Below, in pieces: positions 36,080 through 44,582 of a stretch of DNA of 64,000 bases. The position numbers were made by a program, and so were the translations under genes. The number at the start of each line of letters is the position of its first letter. Position 1 is the first letter of the stretch. Origin of the DNA: Ruminiclostridium sp. (lineage in GTDB: Bacteria > Bacillota > Clostridia > Oscillospirales > Ruminococcaceae); assembly GCA_017472865.1 (NCBI GenBank), contig JAFUNV010000157.1, forward strand, positions 1 through 64,000, given 5' to 3'. The notes under the pieces were generated by a model. It made no database searches, was not told the origin of the DNA, and saw only the letters and a program-made list of their open reading frames with translations.

Positions 36080-36880
36080 TCATGTCAGCAGGTCAAAGAC
36101 ATAATCTCTCGTTATGGCGAAAATCTCCCTCACCCAATAGCTGGGCATTGCCCAGAGCGTGTAGGTTGACGGGGCAGGGAGGGCTGTTGCGCTTAATCCC
36201 TGTTTTTCCGCATTACGGGCTCCTCGGTACACGTGATAGAACTCGCTGACGATGATTACATTCTTCGGAAGTCCGCACTTTTCTATGATTTCTGCGGAAT
36301 AAAGCAGATTCTCCTCCGTGTTGCAGGATTTTTCCTCTTTGTATATTCTGCCATCATCTATACCTTGCGTAATCAGATATCGGTGCATACTTACCGCCTC
36401 GGGTTCGATTTCATCACCGCCCTGACCGCCTGTTACAATGCATACCGCCTGCGGATTTTCACGGAGATACTCCACAGCCTTGTCAAGTCTCGCTTTGAGC
36501 ATAAGTGATGGGTAGCCGTTATTCGCCTTGCAGCCCAGCACAATCACCGTCTGCTGTTCAGATGCGCCGCCCGTTGAGGATTGTACAGCCTTATCTGGTG
36601 TGTTCAGCATACCCGAAACCATGAACAGGGATACTATTGCTGAATAAACAAACCCTATTACTAATACCGCCGCTGAAGCATTCATAAATATACGCATGGG
36701 TTTGATTTTCTTTAACTTTTCGTATAATAATAGCAGTGATATTACAAACAGGCATATAATTGTGCCGATAACATTGCCCGCATTCACTATATTGCAGGAC
36801 ATTGTAAAAAGAAATGTGCAGGTAAGTAATATACAAACAGCAATAACTATAAACTTTAATACAATCAGTAATTTTTTCAT
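36080..36880 (-). CDS. DUF218 (YdcF/SanA-like) membrane protein
   Basis: 266 residues. Three or four N-terminal helices (about 1-85) precede a DUF218 domain with VIVLGCKANNG, CIVTGGQGGDEIEPEA, SCNTEENL and IIVSEFYHVYRGARNA. Family members are linked to cell envelope integrity and vancomycin sensitivity (SanA) or bind S-adenosylmethionine (YdcF); the exact reaction is not settled. The start codon follows only a weak ribosome binding site. Confidence 0.85.
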   Translation of the reverse strand: MKKLLIVLKFIVIAVCILLTCTFLFTMSCNIVNAGNVIGTIICLFVISLLLLYEKLKKIKPMRIFMNASAAVLVIGFVYSAIVSLFMVSGMLNTPDKAVQSSTGGASEQQTVIVLGCKANNGYPSLMLKARLDKAVEYLRENPQAVCIVTGGQGGDEIEPEAVSMHRYLITQGIDDGRIYKEEKSCNTEENLLYSAEIIEKCGLPKNVIIVSEFYHVYRGARNAEKQGLSATALPAPSTYTLWAMPSYWVREIFAITRDYVFDLLT

Positions 36881-36892
36881 AACTATAAAACT

Positions 36893-36919
36893 CAGCGGAG
36901 TAATTGACTTACTCCGCTG
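36893..36919 (-). terminator. Terminator of dapL
   Basis: A perfect 11-bp stem, CAGCGGAGTAA/TTACTCCGCTG, with a five-base loop; on the minus strand it is followed by AGTTTTAT. It separates dapL from the DUF218 gene downstream. Confidence 0.8.
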
Positions 36920-36929
36920 TTGAATTCAA

Positions 36930-38135
36930 TTATTTGCCGCAGAGCTTCTTGAAGCGCTCCATAGCTTCCTTTGTATTTTCAAGAGTATTGAAAGCAGTAA
37001 GGCGGAACCAGCCGTCTCCGTTCTTGCCGAAGCCCTCGCCGGGAGTACCTACAACCTCTGCTTCGTTGAGAAGCTTATCGAAGAAATCCCAGCTGTTCAT
37101 TCCGAAAGGACACTTGAACCAGATATAGGGCGAGTTTTTGCCGCCTGTGTACTCGATTCCGAGGCTGTCAAAGGTTTCGGCCATAATCTTTGCATTAGCC
37201 ATGTAGCTTGCGATAACAGCCTTGCACTGTGCCTGACCCTCGGGAGAGAAAACTGCTTCAGCCGCACGCTGAACAGGGTAGGAAACGCCGTTGAACTTGC
37301 TGCCCTGACGTCTTGTCCAGAGCTGGTAGAAGCTGATGTCCTCGCCTGTGGGAGTCTTTAACATGAGTTCTTCGGGAACGATTGTGTAGCCGCAGCGTGT
37401 ACCTGTGAAGCCTGCTGTCTTGGAAAGGGAGCAGATTTCAACCGCACACTTTCTTGCGCCTTCGATACAGAAAATAGAACGGGGAAGCTCAGGGTCGCTG
37501 ATGAATGCTTCATAAGCAGCGTCGTAGATGATTACGGCGTCGTTTGCGATTGCGTAATCGACCCATTCCTTGAGCTGAGCCTTTGTATAAACGGAGCCTG
37601 TGGGGTTGTTGGGAGAGCAGAGGTAGATGATATCTGCGTGAACGTTCTTGTCAGGCATAGCTGCAAAGCCGTTCTCCTCATTGGAGTCTGCAAAGATAAC
37701 CTTTCTGCCGCCCATTACGTTACTGTCAACGTATACGGGGTATGCAGGGTCGGTGATAAGCACGGTGTTGTCTGCGCTGAAGATATCGCCGATATTTCCG
37801 CAGTCAGACTTTGCGCCGTCGCTGATAAGCACTTCAGCGCTCTTTACTTCTACGCCGAAGCTCTTGTAATAGTCTCTTACCGCGTCACGGAGGAAGTCGT
37901 AACCGAGACCACTGTCTTCATAACCTCTGAAGGTTTCCTTTACGCCCATTTCGTCAGCAGCCTTCTTCATAGCTTCAACTACTGCGGGTACGAGAGGCTG
38001 GGTAACGTCGCCGATACCCATACGGATTATTTTATTGTCGGGGTGAGCTGCGATGTATTCTCTCACTCTCTTGCCGATTTCGATAAAAAGGTAGCTTTTC
38101 TTAAGTGATAAAAAGCTTTCGTTCATTTTTGCCAT
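36930..38135 (-). CDS. dapL: LL-diaminopimelate aminotransferase
   Basis: 401 residues, the expected DapL length. It converts tetrahydrodipicolinate to LL-diaminopimelate in one PLP-dependent step, for lysine and wall synthesis. Motifs are IRMGIGDVTQPL, GYEDSGLGYDFLRDAV, CSPNNPTGSVYT and the PLP lysine in SLSKTAGFTGTR. ATG 38135 is preceded by AAAGGACA; the frame upstream to 38408 overlaps the spoIIR region and is not coding. The leader contains a hairpin TGCCGC-gt-GCGGCA (38162-38175) and a -10 TATAAT upstream with a weak -35. I saw no lysine riboswitch. Confidence 0.96.
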   Translation of the reverse strand: MAKMNESFLSLKKSYLFIEIGKRVREYIAAHPDNKIIRMGIGDVTQPLVPAVVEAMKKAADEMGVKETFRGYEDSGLGYDFLRDAVRDYYKSFGVEVKSAEVLISDGAKSDCGNIGDIFSADNTVLITDPAYPVYVDSNVMGGRKVIFADSNEENGFAAMPDKNVHADIIYLCSPNNPTGSVYTKAQLKEWVDYAIANDAVIIYDAAYEAFISDPELPRSIFCIEGARKCAVEICSLSKTAGFTGTRCGYTIVPEELMLKTPTGEDISFYQLWTRRQGSKFNGVSYPVQRAAEAVFSPEGQAQCKAVIASYMANAKIMAETFDSLGIEYTGGKNSPYIWFKCPFGMNSWDFFDKLLNEAEVVGTPGEGFGKNGDGWFRLTAFNTLENTKEAMERFKKLCGK

Positions 38136-38237
38136 AATGTTGTGTCCTTTCTGCTTGTTACTGCCGCGTGCGGCAAATTCAATAATATTATAACATAATT
38201 TCTGCGTTTTGAAAATACTTTTTTGAAAAATTTGATT

Positions 38238-38269
38238 AATCACCGTAAATTTTCCAATAATCACCGTAA
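38238..38269 (+). repeat. Two AATCACCGTAA repeats, 21 bp apart, before spoIIR
   Basis: AATCACCGTAA occurs at 38238-38248 and again at 38259-38269, exactly two helical turns apart, ending 26 bp before the spoIIR start. It may be a regulator site. I could not match a confident sporulation-sigma promoter. Confidence 0.45.
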
Positions 38270-38295
38270 GAAAATACAGAGAAAGGACATTCACT

Positions 38296-38934
38296 ATGAA
38301 GCTCAGCGAAAAAAGACTTGATTTAGCCCTTCTTCTGGGCGCGGTTATTTCGGTAATTATTGCCCTAGCGGCTGATTTTACGGCAGACTGCGAGGAAATG
38401 CAGGACAAGGCTTTCCGCCTTCATATTCTTGCAAATTCCGACAGCAGTACCGACCAGCAGGTAAAATATGAGGTGCGGGATTACATAATCGACGACCTCG
38501 GATATATTTTCCGCAGCTGCGAAACCAAGGACGAAACGGCAGTGCTTGCCAAGCGCAACCTGCCGCTGATTTCCGACAGGGTAAACGGATATCTTGAAAG
38601 TACGGGCTGTGAATACAGGGCGGTATGTACTGTGGAAAAATGTGATTTCAACACACGCAGATACGGCGATTACACTCTCCCCGCAGGCAGCTACGACGCC
38701 CTTAAAATCACTCTCGGAAAAGGCGAGGGGCATAACTGGTGGTGCGTACTGTTCCCCACTCTCTGCATAAGTGCGGCGGCGGAACTGCCCGAGGGCTTCC
38801 CCGAACGCACTCTCTACGAAGAAAAAAAGGCAAGCGCCGCCCTTACAGCTGACGCACTTGCCTCTGAATACGGTGTCGGTATTGAGTACCGCTTTAAATT
38901 CTACGAATGGTTCAAGGAATTTTTCGGGGTTTAA
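38296..38934 (+). CDS. spoIIR: Stage II sporulation protein R (SpoIIR)
   Basis: 212 residues: N-terminal hydrophobic export segment (about 10-30), then the SpoIIR domain with FRLHILANSDSSTDQQVKYE, DFNTRRYGDYTLPAGSYDAL and the hallmark GEGHNWWCVLFPTLC. Family knowledge: SpoIIR is secreted from the forespore and triggers SpoIIGA to activate sigma E. The ATG follows GAGAAAGGAC. Its four last bases overlap the converging TIGR04086-like gene. Presence of spoIIR argues for sporulation or a remnant of it. Confidence 0.93.
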   Translation: MKLSEKRLDLALLLGAVISVIIALAADFTADCEEMQDKAFRLHILANSDSSTDQQVKYEVRDYIIDDLGYIFRSCETKDETAVLAKRNLPLISDRVNGYLESTGCEYRAVCTVEKCDFNTRRYGDYTLPAGSYDALKITLGKGEGHNWWCVLFPTLCISAAAELPEGFPERTLYEEKKASAALTADALASEYGVGIEYRFKFYEWFKEFFGV

Positions 38935-39317
38935 TTCCTGTTTACGCCTAAAACTCCGCCTGTACAGCCCGTTAACACACCTGTAATTATCTTTGAAACC
39001 GCCGCACTTCCGTTAAGTCCTCCGCTTATAAGCGCGCCCAAAGCGCAGAGGGCGAGGAGTATCGCCGCGCACTGAAGCCCCAGCTTAAGCCCGCCCCGCT
39101 TTTTTATCCTTCCGCAGATAAAACCCGACAGCATACAACCGCAGCCGAGGGCGGTAAGGGAGAGATATTCCGCAAAGTAAAGGGGCATCTGCAAGGCATA
39201 CATGAGCAGAGCAAAAAGAGTTATAAGCGCAACGGAAAGGAGAGCGCCCATGACCGTGGAAAACACATAGGTTCCCGCCTTCTGCAATATTATAACACCT
39301 GTTTTTTTCTCGGACAA
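38931..39317 (-). CDS. TIGR04086-like small membrane protein
   Basis: 128 residues with four hydrophobic helices, small-residue-rich (GCGCMLSGFICGRIKKRGGLKLG), matching the TIGR04086 type of Firmicutes membrane protein of unknown function. I prefer TTG 39317, which has GAGGTGA five bases upstream; the frame also opens at GTG 39326, but that is inside the binding site. The binding site lies in one arm of a perfect hairpin (39321-39350). Confidence 0.75.
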   Translation of the reverse strand: MSEKKTGVIILQKAGTYVFSTVMGALLSVALITLFALLMYALQMPLYFAEYLSLTALGCGCMLSGFICGRIKKRGGLKLGLQCAAILLALCALGALISGGLNGSAAVSKIITGVLTGCTGGVLGVNRN

Positions 39318-39320
39318 AAT

Positions 39321-39350
39321 AATCACCTCATCACAATGTATGAGGTGATT
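39321..39350. promoter_or_regulatory. Perfect 11-bp inverted repeat covering the ribosome binding site
   Basis: AATCACCTCAT (39321-39331) and ATGAGGTGATT (39340-39350) flank an eight-base loop. On the minus strand the 3' arm contains the GAGGTGA binding site of the TIGR04086-like gene, so folding would hide it. On the plus strand the stem is followed by TTCTTTTTTA, so it could also end transcription running on from spoIIR. Confidence 0.6.
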
Positions 39351-39381
39351 TTCTTTTTTATTCTAGGACAATACTGCACAA

Positions 39382-41130
39382 TTAATGAGCGAACTGGCTG
39401 TTGTAAAGGGTTGCGTAAAATCCGCCCTTCTTTAAAAGCGTATCGTGATTGCCCTGCTCGATAATATTTCCGTCCTTCATCACGAGGATAACGTCCGCAT
39501 CGCGGATAGTCGAAAGGCGGTGGGCAACTATAAAGCTGGTGCGCCCCTTCATAAGCTTTGCGAAGGCGTCCTGAATACGGATTTCCGTGCGGGTATCTAT
39601 ACTGGAGGTCGCCTCGTCAAGGATAAGCATAGGCGGCAGGCAGAGCATTATTCTGGCTATGCATAAAAGCTGTTTCTGTCCCTGGGAAAGGCTTCCGCCG
39701 TCCTCGCCGATAACCGTGTTGTAGCCGTCGGGCAGCCTTTTTATAAAGCTGTGTGCGTGAGAAGCCTTGGCGGCGGTGATAACCTCCTCGTCGGTGGCGT
39801 CGGGCTTGCCCATGGTGATATTTTCACGTATTGTTCCTGCCTTCAGCCATGTTTCCTGCAATACCATACCGTATGAAGAACGCAGACTCTTACGGGTCAT
39901 TTCCTTTATATCCATACCCTCTACGCTGATTTTACCCGAGGTAACGTCATAGAACCGCATAAGCAGGTTTATAACCGTGGTCTTTCCGCAGCCCGTAGGA
40001 CCTACGATTGCCACGCGCTGACCGGGCTTTACCGTAAGATTGAAGTTCTCGATAAGCTTCTTTTCGGGAACGTATGAGAAGCATGCATTTTCCAGTGAAA
40101 CATCACCGTCTGTTCCTTCAAGAACGGCATTATTCTCATCGGAAACCTGGGATGGCTCTTCGATAAGCTCAAATACACGCGCCGCACAGGCGAGTGCGTT
40201 CTGCAATTCGGTGATAACTCCCGAAATCTCATTGAAGGGTTTTGTGTACTGGTTGGCGTAGCTTAAAAAGCATGAAAGCGAACCTACGGAAAGACCTCCG
40301 CCTATTGCCGCTATGGCGCCCGTAAGACCTACGCCTGCATAAACAAGGCTGTTTACAAAGCGGGTGGAGGGATTTACAAGGGAAGAGAAGAAGGTTGCGT
40401 TAAGATATGCTTTTTCAAGACGGGCGTTGATTTCGTCAAACTTTTCCGTTGCCTCGTCCTCACGGGAGAATGCCTTTACCACCTTCTGATTGCCTATCAT
40501 TTCATCTATGAACGCTGTCTGCTCACCGCGGGTTTCGCTCTGGAGCTTAAACATATTATAGGTGCGCTTGGCTATGAACTTTGCCACAAATAATGAAACA
40601 GGCGTAAGCACCACAACCACGAGAGTTATCCACGGGTTTATGGTAAGCATGAATACAAGCGTACCCGCAATAGTCATGATACCTGTGAAAAGCTGGGTAA
40701 AGCCCATCAGAAGTCCGTCCGCAAACTGGTCGGCGTCAGCAATTACACGGCTTACTATATCGCCTGCGGGGTGACGGTCGATATATCCGAGAGGCAGCTC
40801 CTCTATCTTGCGGAATGCGTCCCGTCTTATGTCACGGACAACCTGAAAGGTGACCTTATTGTTTATAACGCTCATGAGCCACTGACAGAGGGCGGTAAGC
40901 GCCGCAGTTATTCCTGCACGGAGCAGAAGCGGAGCGATTGCTTCAAAGTTGACATTTCCTGCTTCTATAATATGGTCAATGGCTTCGCCTATGATTATGG
41001 GAATATAAAGGGTTCCCGCAACCGAAGCGGCGGCGGTAAGCACCGACAAAAACAGCCAGAAGCCGTACTTTCTGATATATCTGAGCACCTTTCCGAGGGT
41101 TTTCAGACTGCTCTTATTACTTTTCGCCAC
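39382..41130 (-). CDS. ABC exporter half-transporter, canonical Walker B partner
   Basis: 582 residues from GTG 41130 (AAGGTGA before it): six-helix membrane domain (about 20-310) and nucleotide-binding domain (about 345-582). Walker A is GPTGCGKTTVI, Walker B LILDEATSSID, H-loop FIVAHRLSTIRDAD. The signature is SLSQGQKQ, altered from LSGGQ. The altered signature complements the altered Walker B of the upstream half-transporter, whose last 14 bases this gene overlaps. Together they form a heterodimer with one working and one degenerate ATP site, as in TM287/288. Substrate (drug, lipid or peptide) cannot be told. Confidence 0.93.
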   Translation of the reverse strand: MAKSNKSSLKTLGKVLRYIRKYGFWLFLSVLTAAASVAGTLYIPIIIGEAIDHIIEAGNVNFEAIAPLLLRAGITAALTALCQWLMSVINNKVTFQVVRDIRRDAFRKIEELPLGYIDRHPAGDIVSRVIADADQFADGLLMGFTQLFTGIMTIAGTLVFMLTINPWITLVVVVLTPVSLFVAKFIAKRTYNMFKLQSETRGEQTAFIDEMIGNQKVVKAFSREDEATEKFDEINARLEKAYLNATFFSSLVNPSTRFVNSLVYAGVGLTGAIAAIGGGLSVGSLSCFLSYANQYTKPFNEISGVITELQNALACAARVFELIEEPSQVSDENNAVLEGTDGDVSLENACFSYVPEKKLIENFNLTVKPGQRVAIVGPTGCGKTTVINLLMRFYDVTSGKISVEGMDIKEMTRKSLRSSYGMVLQETWLKAGTIRENITMGKPDATDEEVITAAKASHAHSFIKRLPDGYNTVIGEDGGSLSQGQKQLLCIARIMLCLPPMLILDEATSSIDTRTEIRIQDAFAKLMKGRTSFIVAHRLSTIRDADVILVMKDGNIIEQGNHDTLLKKGGFYATLYNSQFAH

Positions 41131-42859
41131 TCTGGTCACCTTCTTCCTTTTTAAACTGAGAATTATGGATTTCACGGTAAATTCCGCAGCTCTGCAATAA
41201 CTCTTCATGTGTACCGCAGCCTGCGATTTCGCCGTCGTCCATTACTATTATCTTATCTGCGTGCTGAATAGATGAGGTGCGCTGTGAAACTATGAAAACT
41301 GTGGTATTTTCCAGCGTTTTCAGCGCCTTGCGCAGTGCCGCGTCGGTAGCAAAGTCAAGAGCGCTGGCACTGTCGTCAAGAATGAGGATTTCAGGCTTTT
41401 TCACCAGCGCACGGGCTATGGTAAGTCTCTGCCGCTGACCTCCCGAAAGATTTCGTCCGCCCTGCTCGATTATATGGTCAAGACCGCCGTCCTTATTCTC
41501 TACGATTTCCTTTGCCTGTGCGATTTCAAGAGCCTCGAAAATCTCTTCATCGGTGGCGTTTTCGTTGCCCCATTTCATATTTTCGCGGATTGTACCCTTG
41601 AACAGCACTGCCTTCTGGGGAACAATACCTATCTTACTGCGGAGAGCTTCGATTTCGTAATCCTTTACGTTAAGACCGTCAACGAAGACCTCGCCCTCTG
41701 CCGCATCGTAAAAACGTGGTATCATGTTGACAACCGAGCTCTTGCCCGAGCCTGTACCGCCGATAATACCTACGGTCGAGCCGCTTTCTGCCGTAAAATC
41801 AATATCTGTCAGGGATTTTTCAGCCGCTTTGGGGTAAATAAGAGAAGCTTTTCTGAATTCTACCGCATACTTATAGCCCTTGAAGCCGTTTTTCTCTATT
41901 CCGTCTGTCTGCCCCGCTTCCGTTTCAAGCACCTTTTCAATTCTTCTGCCGCAGGCTATGGATTTTGTGATATTTATAATAAGGTTGGCAAGCTTTATTA
42001 GCTCAACCAGAATCTGGGACATATAATTATAAAGAGCAACCACCGCACCCTGGGTCAGTATTCCCGCTTCGACACGGATTGCACCGAAATGGATAAGAAG
42101 GATTATCGCAAGGTTGATGATTACGAAAGTAAGCGGATTCATCAGTGCGGCAATTCTGCCCACATTCTTCTGTTCCGCAGTGAGGGCGGAGTTTTCCGCT
42201 TCAAATGCGGCTATTTCGTCCTGCTCCTTACAGAAAGCACGGATAACACGGACGCCTGTAAGATTCTCGCGGGTCTTGCTCAGCACCTTGTCAAGTCTCT
42301 GACGTACCTTATTATATAAAGGTATGGTGACGAACATCACCCCGAACACCACAAGCGCAAGAACGGGGATAGCTCCCGCAAAGATAAGCGCCATATCAAA
42401 ATCAATAGTGAACGCCATTATCATTGCACCGAACACAACGAAGGGCGAACGCAGAAGCAGGCGGAGGGTAAGATTTACACCCGACTGCACTTGATTTAAG
42501 TCGCTGGTCATTCTTGTGATAAGGGTTGATGTGCCGTTTTCGTCAATCTGGGCGTAGGAGAATTTCTGGATACAGCGGAAAAGTGCACCGTTTACATTCT
42601 TCGCAAAGCCTGCCGCCGCCTTCGCCGCAAAATACTGCGCCGTCACCGCAAAGCCAAGCCCCACAAAACCGAATAATGCCATAAGCAGGCACATTTTTAC
42701 TACGTAGCCCTTGTCGCCGCCCGCAATACCCGTGTCGATAATTGCCGCTACCACAAGAGGTACCAGCAGCTCAAGAATTGCTTCAAGCATTTTGAACAGG
42801 GGAGCGAGGATAGTTTCCTTCATATAGCTGCCCGTAAGATGTTTCAGTAATTTTCGCAT
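41117..42859 (-). CDS. ABC exporter half-transporter, degenerate Walker B partner
   Basis: 580 residues with the same layout as its partner. Walker A GGTGSGKSSVV and signature NLSGGQRQR are intact, but Walker B ends ILILDDSASALD with Asp at the catalytic Glu, and the H-loop reads FIVSQRTSS with Gln for His. These are the marks of the non-hydrolysing subunit of a heterodimeric exporter. It starts the two-gene transcript. ATG 42859 follows AAAAAGGAAC. Confidence 0.93.
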   Translation of the reverse strand: MRKLLKHLTGSYMKETILAPLFKMLEAILELLVPLVVAAIIDTGIAGGDKGYVVKMCLLMALFGFVGLGFAVTAQYFAAKAAAGFAKNVNGALFRCIQKFSYAQIDENGTSTLITRMTSDLNQVQSGVNLTLRLLLRSPFVVFGAMIMAFTIDFDMALIFAGAIPVLALVVFGVMFVTIPLYNKVRQRLDKVLSKTRENLTGVRVIRAFCKEQDEIAAFEAENSALTAEQKNVGRIAALMNPLTFVIINLAIILLIHFGAIRVEAGILTQGAVVALYNYMSQILVELIKLANLIINITKSIACGRRIEKVLETEAGQTDGIEKNGFKGYKYAVEFRKASLIYPKAAEKSLTDIDFTAESGSTVGIIGGTGSGKSSVVNMIPRFYDAAEGEVFVDGLNVKDYEIEALRSKIGIVPQKAVLFKGTIRENMKWGNENATDEEIFEALEIAQAKEIVENKDGGLDHIIEQGGRNLSGGQRQRLTIARALVKKPEILILDDSASALDFATDAALRKALKTLENTTVFIVSQRTSSIQHADKIIVMDDGEIAGCGTHEELLQSCGIYREIHNSQFKKEEGDQSGEK

Positions 42860-42945
42860 ATATATTGTTCCTTTTTGTAAGTTTTAATACCTTATGAGTA
42901 TAGCATTTTTTCCATTATTATGCAAGGGTGTTTTTATGTTATCTC

Positions 42946-42974
42946 TTGATTTTTACGGGGAAACATGGTATTAT
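42946..42974 (+). promoter_or_regulatory. Promoter of the zinc-binding lipoprotein gene
   Basis: -35 TTGATT (42946-42951), 17 bp spacer, -10 TATTAT (42969-42974) preceded by TGG. It is 30 bp upstream of ATG 43005. Confidence 0.75.
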
Positions 42975-43004
42975 TATTTTTATCAAAAGCAAAGGATATA
43001 TTAT

Positions 43005-43937
43005 ATGAAACTTATAAAAAAACTTACCGCCCTCGGACTCTCTGCGGCAATCATGCTTTCCTGCACAGCCTGCGGAAGCGAACCCGCAGCCGACAGCGGC
43101 GGTTTAAAAATCATTACCACGAACTTTCCGCCCTACGATTTCGTAAGGCAGATTTCAGGCGGCACGGTTGAAGCGGAAATGCTTTTAAGCGGCGGCCAGG
43201 ACAGCCATTCCTACGAGCCGACGGCACAGGAGATGATAAGAATAAGCGAAGCGGATATCTTTATCTGTACAGGCGGTGAAAGCGACGCGTGGGTTGATGA
43301 AATGTTGAAAAGCGTGGAAAGCGACGTTACTGTTATAAGAATGATGGATTTGGTTGAACCTCTCTGCGGAGAAGAACACCACCACGAAGAAGGCGAAGAG
43401 CATGACCACGACCACAGCCACGAGGAATATGACGAGCACGTGTGGACCTCTCCGAAAAACGCCATGAAGATTGCCGACGAAATCTATTCAACCATGAGCA
43501 GCGTTGACCCCGACAACAGCAGCGTTTATAAAAACGGCTTTGATTCGCTGTATTCTGAGCTTAAAAAGCTGGACGAGGAGCTTCAGACGGCGGCGGACAG
43601 CCTTACCTCACCGCTGATTTTCGGCGACCGTTTCCCCTTTCTCTACATGGCGAAGGACTATGGTATTGAATATTATGCCGCATTTTCGGGCTGTTCTTCG
43701 GAAACCGAGCCCAGCGCCGCAAAAATGACCGAGCTTATTGAGGCGGCAAAGGAGCACAATTCGGAGGTAATCTACTACATAGAGTTTTCCACGGAGAAGG
43801 TGGCTGATACCGTTGCGGAGGCTGTTAATGCAGAAACACGGCTTTTCCATTCCTGTCACAGCGTTTCGGACGAGGATTTACAGAACGGCGAAACCTATAT
43901 TTCGCTTATGCGGAAGAATATTGAAGCGATGAAATAA
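43005..43937 (+). CDS. Zinc/manganese-type ABC substrate-binding lipoprotein (ZnuA/AdcA family)
   Basis: 310 residues. The signal ends LSCTACGSE (lipobox CTAC). It follows the metal-binding protein pattern: ITTNFPPYDFVRQISGG, GGQDSHSYEPTAQEM with the first metal His, a His/Asp/Glu-rich loop (about 125-146) typical of zinc binders, EHVWTSPKNAM with the second His, and FGDRFPFLYMAKDYGI. ATG 43005 is behind AAAGGA; the frame to 42894 runs through the promoter. No metal ABC permease or ATPase gene is adjacent, so the transporter must lie elsewhere. Confidence 0.92.
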   Translation: MKLIKKLTALGLSAAIMLSCTACGSEPAADSGGLKIITTNFPPYDFVRQISGGTVEAEMLLSGGQDSHSYEPTAQEMIRISEADIFICTGGESDAWVDEMLKSVESDVTVIRMMDLVEPLCGEEHHHEEGEEHDHDHSHEEYDEHVWTSPKNAMKIADEIYSTMSSVDPDNSSVYKNGFDSLYSELKKLDEELQTAADSLTSPLIFGDRFPFLYMAKDYGIEYYAAFSGCSSETEPSAAKMTELIEAAKEHNSEVIYYIEFSTEKVADTVAEAVNAETRLFHSCHSVSDEDLQNGETYISLMRKNIEAMK

Positions 43938-43938
43938 C

Positions 43939-43975
43939 AAAACAGGGCACAGCCACTCGGTCTGTACCCTGTTTT
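43939..43975 (+). terminator. Bidirectional terminator between zinc lipoprotein and Nudix genes
   Basis: AAAACAGGG (43939-43947) pairs with CCCTGTTTT (43967-43975), with inner ACAG/CTGT pairing. T-rich tails on both strands. Confidence 0.85.
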
Positions 43976-44389
43976 TCATTTCATAAGTGCAATAAACGCC
44001 TTTGCCTTGCTGACAACGAGCTTGTCGTTATCGTAGGTAAGGTGGGACAAAGCCTGTCCTATTTCCACCCAGCGTATTTCGGAAATTTCCTCCGCCTGAG
44101 GCTTTGTATCGTTGTTAAGCGCCTTGGCCACGAAGTAGACTACCGTTTTGCTGGTGTCTCTTCTGGGAGAAAAGGATACGGTTTCTCTGAAGCCCGTATC
44201 AATAAGCACATCAATATTGGTTTCTTCCTTTATTTCGCGTATAGCGGTTTCCGCCTCGGTTTCATCGCCTTCTACGTGCCCCTTGGGAAAAGACCAGTAG
44301 CCCGATTTAATGTGCCTGATGAGCAATATCTCGGTATTGCCGTGAAATTTCCTGTACACGATGGCGCCGCAGGATTTTTCGTAATTCAT
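43976..44389 (-). CDS. Nudix hydrolase (Ap4A/mutator type)
   Basis: 137 residues. The Nudix box is GHVEGDETEAETAIREIKEE with the expected Gly, Glu and REXXEE residues (about 40-60). The N-terminus MNYEKSCGAIVYRK and YWSFPKGHVE resemble bis(5'-nucleosyl)-tetraphosphate hydrolases. It acts in the cytoplasm on nucleoside diphosphate derivatives; the exact substrate is uncertain. It is transcribed alone. Confidence 0.9.
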   Translation of the reverse strand: MNYEKSCGAIVYRKFHGNTEILLIRHIKSGYWSFPKGHVEGDETEAETAIREIKEETNIDVLIDTGFRETVSFSPRRDTSKTVVYFVAKALNNDTKPQAEEISEIRWVEIGQALSHLTYDNDKLVVSKAKAFIALMK

Positions 44390-44416
44390 CAGCTCACCCT
44401 TTCAAAAATAGTCTTG

Positions 44417-44431
44417 CTGTAACCGTTACAG
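44417..44431. promoter_or_regulatory. 15-bp palindrome upstream of the Nudix gene
   Basis: CTGTAAC-c-GTTACAG is a perfect inverted repeat with a one-base centre, 28 bp before the Nudix start codon. It may be an operator for the Nudix gene. Confidence 0.4.
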
Positions 44432-44511
44432 CATATATCTCATATATTATATCACAAAATTTGCGATTTGTCACGTGTTTTATTCAATATTTTATGCTGT
44501 TTTTTGCGCTA

Positions 44512-44540
44512 TTGACAATAAAGCGTAAAAAGTATATACT
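44512..44540 (+). promoter_or_regulatory. Near-consensus promoter of the Abi gene with overlapping palindrome
   Basis: -35 TTGACA (44512-44517), 17 bp spacer, -10 TATACT (44535-44540). A perfect 14-bp palindrome AAAGTATATACTTT (44529-44542) covers the -10 box and could be an operator. Confidence 0.8.
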
Positions 44541-44582
44541 TTATAGTAGCATATTCCCCAAAGCGAAAGGAACGGTATTACC

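Noticed and set aside
38136..38180. Possible lysine riboswitch before dapL
   Set aside because: The leader holds only a short GC hairpin; none of the L-box blocks is seen.
42894..43004. Longer N-terminus for the zinc-binding lipoprotein
   Set aside because: It would start upstream of the promoter and bury the signal peptide.
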